The notes under the pieces: model-generated
Told to the model about the DNA's origin: nothing
Seen by the model: only the letters and a program-made list of their open reading frames with translations
The model's database searches: none
Source: an uncultured Mollicutes bacterium
GTDB taxonomy: Bacteria; Bacillota_I; Bacilli_A; RFN20; CAG-288
NCBI GenBank assembly: GCA_900549915.1
Contig: URQF01000034.1
Coordinates: 1-11,833, forward strand
Direction: 5' to 3'
DNA length: 11,833 nt
In this document: positions 7,490 to 11,833 of the stretch, piece after piece
How the letters are laid out: the number at the start of each line of letters is the position of its first letter
How positions within the stretch are numbered: position 1 is the stretch's first letter
Made by a program: the position numbers and the translations under genes

Positions 7490-8824
7490 ATGCATAAATA
7501 TAAGACATTTGTAGAAATACTCGAGTCGGCAGACCGGGAGAAAGCCGTTTTTTCCTTCAATGGAATTAAAGAAGATATCAGCTATGGGACTTTCCTAGAT
7601 ACCATCCGCTCTTATCCTGAAATAAAAGGAAAGACATTTGCCTTTCTGGGAGACAACAGCTTTAGCTCTATTCTTCTTCTTTTTATTCTTGCTTATCAGA
7701 AAAAGACAATTGTTTTATTGAATCCTCTTGAGGATGAAAAACTCAGGAAAGAAAAACTGAATAGTCTTCCTTTCGATGGAAGGGTAAAAGGAAATCAAAG
7801 GATTCCTTATCCAAATCCAAAAGAGAATGATAACAAAGAAGCCTATTTCTATTTCTATACTTCAGGAACTACATCTTCTTCAAAAGCAGTTGTTCTGACC
7901 GAAGAGAACCTCTGCGCATCCAGCTATAACGGTTCCTATTGTCTGCCTCTTACAGAACAAGACCGCTTCCTTTCCCTTCTTCCTCTCTTCCATGTTTTCG
8001 GTTTTGTCTGTGCCTTGCTTTGGCCAAGGCAATGTCATTCCACAATCTGCTTATCCAGAGGAATGCGTTTGATTGGAGAAGACTTTGCTTCCTATAAGCC
8101 AACCGCTGTTTCCTTAGTTCCTCAGCTTGCAGCAAGGCTGATCCGTTTCCACTTAATTAATCCGGAAAGGAAAACCGTACTGATTGGTGCCGGAGATTGT
8201 CCAGACAGCATCATTAATCAATATAAGCAAAGGAATATCTCCGTTTCCTTCGGATACGGAAGGACAGAGACATCCTCTGGACTCGCATTATCTTTAGGAG
8301 AAAATCCAAGAGCAAGGACAATCTGTCCAGAAGTCAAAATCAAGATTGATCCAAAAGACAAGGAAATCCTTGTCCATGCTCCAACCGTCTTAAGGAAAGG
8401 ATATATCCAGAACGGAGTCCTGCTTCCGCCAAGGTTAGAAGATGGATACTATCGGACTGGTGACTTAGGAAGGCTTGACGAAGAAGGACACCTTCACCTC
8501 ATAGGGCGAAAGAAGGAAATCCTAGTGCTTCCTACCGGAACGAAGATCTTCCTGCCCGAATATGAAGCAAAGTTAGCTGAATTCATTCCAAATAGTGAAT
8601 TTGCAGTCCTTCTAAGCAAGGACGACAAGATTACTTTGTACATCTATACAAAGGAAACGAAAGAAGAAATCGAAGATAAAGTCAGCAAGTTCAATCAGGG
8701 ATATGCCCGTGGAGAACAGATTGGAGATATTATTTTCTCTTCCGTGTCTCTACCTAAGACGGTAACTGGTAAAATAAAGAAGTATCAATTAATCGAGGAA
8801 ATGAATCATGATGACAAGAGATGA
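7490..8824 (+). CDS. AMP-forming acyl-adenylating enzyme (fatty acyl-AMP ligase/acyl-CoA synthetase-like)
   Basis: An ANL-superfamily enzyme that activates a carboxylic acid as acyl-AMP and passes it to a thiol, here most likely the carrier protein encoded next to it. Visible motifs: the P-loop YTSGTTSSSKA (123-133), YGRTET (256-261), YRTGD (321-325, the ribose-binding aspartate being D325), the hinge region GRKKEI (339-344) and the C-terminal catalytic lysine K428 in PKTVTGKIKK. At 444 residues it is shorter than usual (500-560), mainly because the N-terminal domain before the P-loop is small. The ATG at 7490 follows AGGGGA by about 10 bases. Its end overlaps the carrier-protein gene by 17 bases, implying coupled translation. 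Substrate cannot be read from sequence; the isomerase and thioesterase neighbours point to a fatty acid. Confidence 0.88.
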   Translation: MHKYKTFVEILESADREKAVFSFNGIKEDISYGTFLDTIRSYPEIKGKTFAFLGDNSFSSILLLFILAYQKKTIVLLNPLEDEKLRKEKLNSLPFDGRVKGNQRIPYPNPKENDNKEAYFYFYTSGTTSSSKAVVLTEENLCASSYNGSYCLPLTEQDRFLSLLPLFHVFGFVCALLWPRQCHSTICLSRGMRLIGEDFASYKPTAVSLVPQLAARLIRFHLINPERKTVLIGAGDCPDSIINQYKQRNISVSFGYGRTETSSGLALSLGENPRARTICPEVKIKIDPKDKEILVHAPTVLRKGYIQNGVLLPPRLEDGYYRTGDLGRLDEEGHLHLIGRKKEILVLPTGTKIFLPEYEAKLAEFIPNSEFAVLLSKDDKITLYIYTKETKEEIEDKVSKFNQGYARGEQIGDIIFSSVSLPKTVTGKIKKYQLIEEMNHDDKR

Positions 8825-9065
8825 AATCAGAGAGAAAACAATTCAGATTATCAAAGAGAACCTTCCTGAGTTCAAAAACAGGGATCTTCAAGATCAGACC
8901 AAGATCAATACTGCTCAAGGACTTGATAGCAGGACCTTCATTTATGTCAGGTGCAAAATCGAATCCTTCTTCGATATCCATATTCCAGAAAAGAAATGGG
9001 CAAAGAGGCAGACTCTTGCTGACAGGGTCAGCACCATCGAAAACGCTTTAAGAAAGAAAGCCTAG
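8808..9065 (+). CDS. Stand-alone acyl carrier protein
   Basis: An 85-residue protein with the four-helix carrier-protein pattern: MTRDEIREKTIQIIKENLPEF forms helix 1, and GLDS (38-41) carries the serine (S41) expected to take phosphopantetheine. The residue after the serine is Arg (DSRTF), where housekeeping ACPs have Leu or Met. Overall charge is high, with many lysines and arginines in the second half (EKKWAKRQTLADR), unlike the acidic AcpP. It overlaps the end of the adenylating-enzyme gene by 17 bases and stands 7 bases before the thioesterase, so it is probably the dedicated carrier of this operon. A second ATG follows the first directly (8811); GAGG at about 8794 serves either. Confidence 0.85.
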   Translation: MMTRDEIREKTIQIIKENLPEFKNRDLQDQTKINTAQGLDSRTFIYVRCKIESFFDIHIPEKKWAKRQTLADRVSTIENALRKKA

Positions 9066-9072
9066 TCTTTTC

Positions 9073-9774
9073 ATGTCTCAGTTCGAAGCAGAGATCCGCA
9101 TCCGTTCTTTCCAAGTCGATATTAATAAGAATCTGAGCATCCCCTCTCTTTTAGGCATCAACCAAGAAAGGGCAATCCATCACACAGAAATGCTTGGCTA
9201 CGGAAAAGAGAAAACCTTAGACAAAGGCTATCTCTGGATTATCACAGCCCAGCATTTTCATATTGAAAGACTTCCAGTTTACGATGAGAAAATCAAAATC
9301 ATCACTTATCCTGGAAAACAGAGGAGCTTCTTTCTTCCGAGATACCTTGAGATAGTAGACCAAAATGGAAACAGGCTAGTCAAAGGAACCACCCTCTGGA
9401 CCTTAATCAAAAAAGAAAACCGGAAAATTTTAGAACCGAGTGATATTGGAATTCAGATCAAAGGGAAAGAAAAAGGAACGGAGATTCCTCCTTTTTTCTC
9501 CTTTTCAAAGGAAGACACATCCGATCAAAGATTCTATAGGAAAGCCGATTATTCCAACTGTGACTTAAATGGTCATATCAACAACACCCGATATGCAGAA
9601 GAATGCCTAAGACACATTCCAAATGACATCGTAAGGAACGATCCAATCAAGGAGATTGGAGCCAAATACAGGAAAGAAGTGCGCCTAGGAGAAAAGTTCC
9701 TGGTTCACTCAAGTTCAAAAGATAAGACTTATTTTTTCAAATCCTGTCCATTTTCCCTCAGGTTATGCTTTTAA
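9073..9774 (+). CDS. Acyl-ACP thioesterase (FatA/FatB family)
   Basis: A 233-residue double-hotdog thioesterase that hydrolyses acyl-ACP to free fatty acid and ACP in the cytosol. The N-terminal hotdog contains the SFQVDINKNLSIPSLL strand-helix start and GYLWIITAQHFHIERLP (52-68). The second hotdog carries the catalytic block D164-L-N166-G-H168-I-N170-N-x-x-Y174, matching the family's D-x-N-x-H-x-N-N. The protein is slightly short (family about 240-260) and ends soon after the last strand (PFSLRLCF), which still looks complete. No strong ribosome binding site precedes the ATG at 9073; with the carrier gene ending 8 bases upstream, translational coupling is likely. It closes the three-gene acyl operon. 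Chain-length preference cannot be told. Confidence 0.9.
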   Translation: MSQFEAEIRIRSFQVDINKNLSIPSLLGINQERAIHHTEMLGYGKEKTLDKGYLWIITAQHFHIERLPVYDEKIKIITYPGKQRSFFLPRYLEIVDQNGNRLVKGTTLWTLIKKENRKILEPSDIGIQIKGKEKGTEIPPFFSFSKEDTSDQRFYRKADYSNCDLNGHINNTRYAEECLRHIPNDIVRNDPIKEIGAKYRKEVRLGEKFLVHSSSKDKTYFFKSCPFSLRLCF

Positions 9775-9800
9775 GTATCTTTTTATCCCCTCGAATGTAA

Positions 9801-9827
9801 TATACTAATCGTGAATAAACAAAGGAG
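9801..9827 (+). promoter_or_regulatory. Likely galE promoter -10 and ribosome binding site
   Basis: The 59-base gap after the thioesterase gene holds TATACT (9801-9806), a good -10, and AAAGGAG (9821-9827), 6 bases before the galE ATG. The -35 position (around CTTTTT, 9778-9783) is poor. No terminator hairpin separates the two genes, so galE may be read both from here and from the acyl operon. Confidence 0.45.
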
Positions 9828-9833
9828 AAAAGC

Positions 9834-10853
9834 ATGAAGACTATTCTTGTCACCGGTGGTGCTGGTTTTATCGGATCCCAGACCTGCCTTGAGCTATTGA
9901 AGAAAGGGTTTGATGTCGTTGTCGTCGATAATCTCGTCAATTCCTGCGAAGAAAGTCTCCAACGTGTCGAGAAGCTTGCTGGTCGTAAACTGAAGTTCTA
10001 CAATGCTGACCTTCGTGACGAAAAGGAATTAGATAAGATCTTCTCTGAAAACAAAGTGGATTCTGTCATTCACTTTGCAGCCTTGAAGGCAGTCGGAGAA
10101 TCTTGTCTTAAGCCGATTGAATACTACGATAATAACATCAATGGAACGATTACCTTACTGAAAGTCAGGAGAAGCCACAATGTGAAGAGTATCATCTTCT
10201 CCTCTTCTGCAACAGTCTATGGAACTCCGAAGAAACTGCCTCTTGATGAAAGCTGTGCAGCTGCTTCCTCTCCTTCTCCCTACGGAGAAACCAAAGTCAG
10301 GATCGAACGCAGGCTTACGGATGTTGAGAAAGCAGATCCTTCCTGGAATGTGGTCCTTCTTCGTTACTTCAATCCAATCGGTGCTGATCCAAGCGGAGAA
10401 ATCGGTGAGAATCCACGTGGCATTCCAAACAATCTCAGGCCATACAGGGCTGATGTTGCCATTGGAAAGCTCGATCATCTGAACGTCTACGGAGATGATT
10501 ATCCGACCAAAGACGGAACCGGTGTCCGTGACTATATCCATGTGGTCGATTTAGCTTTAGGACACATTGCAGCCATTGAGCATTGTGATAAGCCTGGCAT
10601 TTACATCTACAACCTTGGAACCGGAATCGGATATTCTGTTCTGGAAATGGTCCACGCCTTTGAAAAGGCATGTGGAAAGAAGATTCCGTATGTCATCTCT
10701 GCCCGCCGTCCTGGCGATATCGCAACCTGCTATGCTTCCGCCGAGAAAGCAAAGAAAGAACTTGGCTGGGAAGCGAAATACAATCTGGAAGACAGGTGCC
10801 GTGACGAATGGAACTGGATGGTAAAGAATCCAGACGGATATCAAAGCAAATAA
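9834..10853 (+). CDS. galE: UDP-glucose 4-epimerase GalE
   Basis: A 339-residue extended short-chain dehydrogenase that interconverts UDP-glucose and UDP-galactose with bound NAD, in the Leloir pathway and in supplying UDP-Gal for glycans. Visible: NAD-binding TGGAGFIGS (7-15), VDNL (31-34), HFAALKAVGES (80-90), SSSATVYG with the catalytic serine at 125, and the Y150-G-E-T-K154 dyad. RYFNPIGADPSG, GIPNNLRPY and GTGVRDYIHVVDLA are typical of bacterial GalE. Length equals the family norm (about 338). Its neighbours, a nucleotidyltransferase after it and a mutarotase-like gene further left, suggest sugar metabolism or surface glycan work; a tie to the acyl operon is not proven. Specificity for UDP-GlcNAc cannot be excluded. 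Confidence 0.95.
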   Translation: MKTILVTGGAGFIGSQTCLELLKKGFDVVVVDNLVNSCEESLQRVEKLAGRKLKFYNADLRDEKELDKIFSENKVDSVIHFAALKAVGESCLKPIEYYDNNINGTITLLKVRRSHNVKSIIFSSSATVYGTPKKLPLDESCAAASSPSPYGETKVRIERRLTDVEKADPSWNVVLLRYFNPIGADPSGEIGENPRGIPNNLRPYRADVAIGKLDHLNVYGDDYPTKDGTGVRDYIHVVDLALGHIAAIEHCDKPGIYIYNLGTGIGYSVLEMVHAFEKACGKKIPYVISARRPGDIATCYASAEKAKKELGWEAKYNLEDRCRDEWNWMVKNPDGYQSK

Positions 10854-10857
10854 CGGA

Positions 10858-10885
10858 TTGACTAAAACCTCTTGCACCTTATAAT
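10858..10885 (+). promoter_or_regulatory. Promoter of the nucleotidyltransferase gene, nested in the galE terminator
   Basis: TTGACT (10858-10863) and a perfect TATAAT (10880-10885) are 16 bases apart, a strong sigma-70/SigA-type promoter. The -35 begins 5 bases after the galE stop codon and the -10 sits in the loop of the galE terminator. Expected start near 10892 would give a ~16-base leader containing AAGAGG (10892-10897), the ribosome binding site for the ATG at 10908. Confidence 0.7.
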
Positions 10886-10903
10886 AGTGGCAAGAGGTTT
10901 TTT
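10864..10903 (+). terminator. Rho-independent terminator of galE
   Basis: A 12-base perfect stem (10864-10875 with 10890-10901), extendable by two more pairs across one bulged G, is followed by a run of six Ts (10898-10903). It starts 10 bases after the galE stop. The A/T-rich foot means it could also act leftward. The loop (10878-10886) contains the -10 box of the next gene. Confidence 0.8.
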
Positions 10904-10907
10904 AGTT

Positions 10908-11780
10908 ATGAAAACAACATTGGTTGTCAGGGCCGCTGGAAGGGGCTCCCGTTTTGGGGGACTGAAACAAGCAGCCGCTATTACAGACGATGGAAGAGGA
11001 ATCCTAGACTTTTCCTGCTATGATGCGAAAAAAGCAGGATTCGATGATGTTGTCTTTATTCTCCGTGAGGGAATCGAAGAAGAATTCAAGGAACGGATTG
11101 GAAACCGAATCAGCAAGACAAGGCCGGTCACTTATGTTATCCAAAGCAGGAAAGACAAACCGGCAGAAAGAAAGAAACCGCTTGGTACTGGACAAGCCAT
11201 CCTTGATTGCAAAGATGCCGTCAAGAATCCTTTCTGTATCATCAATTCGGATGACTACTATGGAGAGCATGCCTTTAAGCAAATCCATGATCATCTTGCT
11301 CATGCGAAAAACGGCGAATACGCTAGGGTTGCTTATCGTTTAGATAAAACCTTGAGCGACAACGGAACTGTCAACCGCGGAGTCTGCACAATCAAGAATG
11401 CCTATCTTGAAAAGACAGTCGAAACCATCGACATCGATAAAGAAGGAAACGGAATCGCCCTTGGAAAAAAGGTTGTCCTTCCTCTCGATACTCCTGTCAG
11501 CAGGAATCTCTGGGGTCTGACCCCGGATATCTTCTCTTATCTTGAGAAAGGATATCAGTCCTTCCTAAAGACAGCAGATCTCAGGAAAGACGAATACTTA
11601 ATTCAAGACGGCATCAACGACGGAATCCAAAGCGGAGCAACCGTTCATGTCTACTACAACGAAGACCGTTGGTATGGAAGGACCTATAAAGAAGACCTTC
11701 CAGTTGTCCACGATGCAATCGAAGATTTGATTCAAAAAGGAATCTATCCAAAGGATAAATCGAGTAGGCTAGGAAATTGA
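10908..11780 (+). CDS. Sugar-nucleotidyltransferase-like protein, 3' end interrupted by a group II intron
   Basis: A 290-codon frame of the NTP_transferase fold, which joins a sugar phosphate to a nucleotide. The N-terminal LVVRAAGRGSRFGGLKQ (5-21) is the nucleotide-binding signature; INSDDYYGEHAF (112-123) holds the metal-binding aspartates; LWGLTPDIF (201-209) and YYNEDRWYGRTYKEDL (249-264) fit a conserved but uncharacterised subgroup found in gut bacteria. I chose ATG 10908: AAGAGG lies 10 bases upstream and the signature starts at once, whereas an in-frame TTG at 10872 lies inside the terminator and upstream of the likely transcription start. Residues up to about 283 are native; the last six or seven (SSRLGN) are encoded by intron domain VI. 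The family usually ends within a few residues of this point, so little is lost. The sugar substrate is unknown. Confidence 0.8.
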   Translation: MKTTLVVRAAGRGSRFGGLKQAAAITDDGRGILDFSCYDAKKAGFDDVVFILREGIEEEFKERIGNRISKTRPVTYVIQSRKDKPAERKKPLGTGQAILDCKDAVKNPFCIINSDDYYGEHAFKQIHDHLAHAKNGEYARVAYRLDKTLSDNGTVNRGVCTIKNAYLEKTVETIDIDKEGNGIALGKKVVLPLDTPVSRNLWGLTPDIFSYLEKGYQSFLKTADLRKDEYLIQDGINDGIQSGATVHVYYNEDRWYGRTYKEDLPVVHDAIEDLIQKGIYPKDKSSRLGN

Positions 11781-11833
11781 AGACTCTTCAATTTCCATCA
11801 CCTCTCACACCACCCATCATGCCGTTCGGCAAT
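11759..11833 (-). mobile_element. 3' end of a group II intron (domain VI and part of domain V)
   Basis: Read on the minus strand from the window edge: a hairpin-forming GCC-GAAC-GGC, then GGTGGTGTGAGAGG, the familiar 3' half of domain V and linker of bacterial group II introns. Next comes a perfect 12-base inverted repeat with one base between the arms (11796-11785 and 11783-11772), which is domain VI, and then CCTACTCGAT, the usual intron 3' end. The final AT places the boundary at 11759. The branch-point A would be 7 bases from the end, at 11765. The rest, including any reverse transcriptase/maturase gene and the 5' exon, lies beyond the window. The identification rests on remembered motifs, not on a covariance search. 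Confidence 0.75.

Noticed and set aside
9740..9806. Frameshift at the end of the thioesterase, with another frame running on to about 9803
   Set aside because: The in-frame end (SLRLCF) fits a final beta strand and the length is near the family norm, so a frameshift is not needed.
10872..10907. Upstream TTG start adding 12 residues to the nucleotidyltransferase
   Set aside because: It lies in the terminator hairpin and before the likely transcription start; ATG 10908 has a ribosome binding site and starts right at the conserved domain.

Overview
The window looks like DNA of a low-GC Bacillota (Firmicutes). Start regions are A/G-rich with clear GGAGG-type ribosome binding sites, and intergenic DNA is AT-rich. 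Two parts differ in character. From about 4.7 kb to the right end, genes use many AGG arginine codons and share one style; an anaerobic gut or oral Bacillota, perhaps Erysipelotrichia-like, is possible, but the genus cannot be fixed. From 1 to about 4.7 kb, codon use differs and the products (Rpn-type nuclease/transposase remnant, type I restriction genes) resemble Lachnospiraceae-type mobile or defence DNA. The change falls inside one open reading frame, so the left part is either a horizontally acquired block or an assembly join.

Left block (all minus strand). At the edge lie two very short possible reading frames (1-112). Next is a 5'-truncated Rpn-family PD-(D/E)XK nuclease/transposase gene (169-1056), whose open frame overlaps the 3' end of hsdR. 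hsdR (990-4205) appears intact, with all nuclease and helicase motifs. Directly upstream is a chimeric ORF (4218-5501): its first ~268 residues are a nearly complete LacX/GalM-type aldose 1-epimerase and its last ~155 are the C-terminal target-recognition half of a type I HsdS. No hsdM and no N-terminal HsdS half are present, so the restriction system is a remnant here.

Middle and right. After a ~370-base gene-free stretch and a strong minus-strand terminator (5873-5901) comes a minus-strand FAD enzyme (5918-7378) that closely resembles the Propionibacterium acnes polyunsaturated fatty acid (linoleate) isomerase. Divergent from it, across 111 bases, is a tight plus-strand operon: a compact acyl-adenylating enzyme (7490-8824), a stand-alone carrier protein (8808-9065) and an acyl-ACP thioesterase (9073-9774). 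Together the four genes look like a fatty-acid modification and handling cluster: an isomerase, an enzyme to activate an acyl chain, a carrier to hold it, and a hydrolase to release it. This is the most interesting functional unit in the window.

galE (9834-10853) follows with a likely promoter of its own. It ends in a terminator hairpin whose loop holds the -10 box of the promoter for the next gene, a sugar-nucleotidyltransferase-like protein (10908-11780). The last codons of that gene lie in the 3' end of a group II intron on the minus strand (11759 to the window end), of which domain VI and part of domain V are visible. The intron therefore appears inserted at the extreme 3' end of the gene. 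No tRNA, rRNA or CRISPR array was seen.
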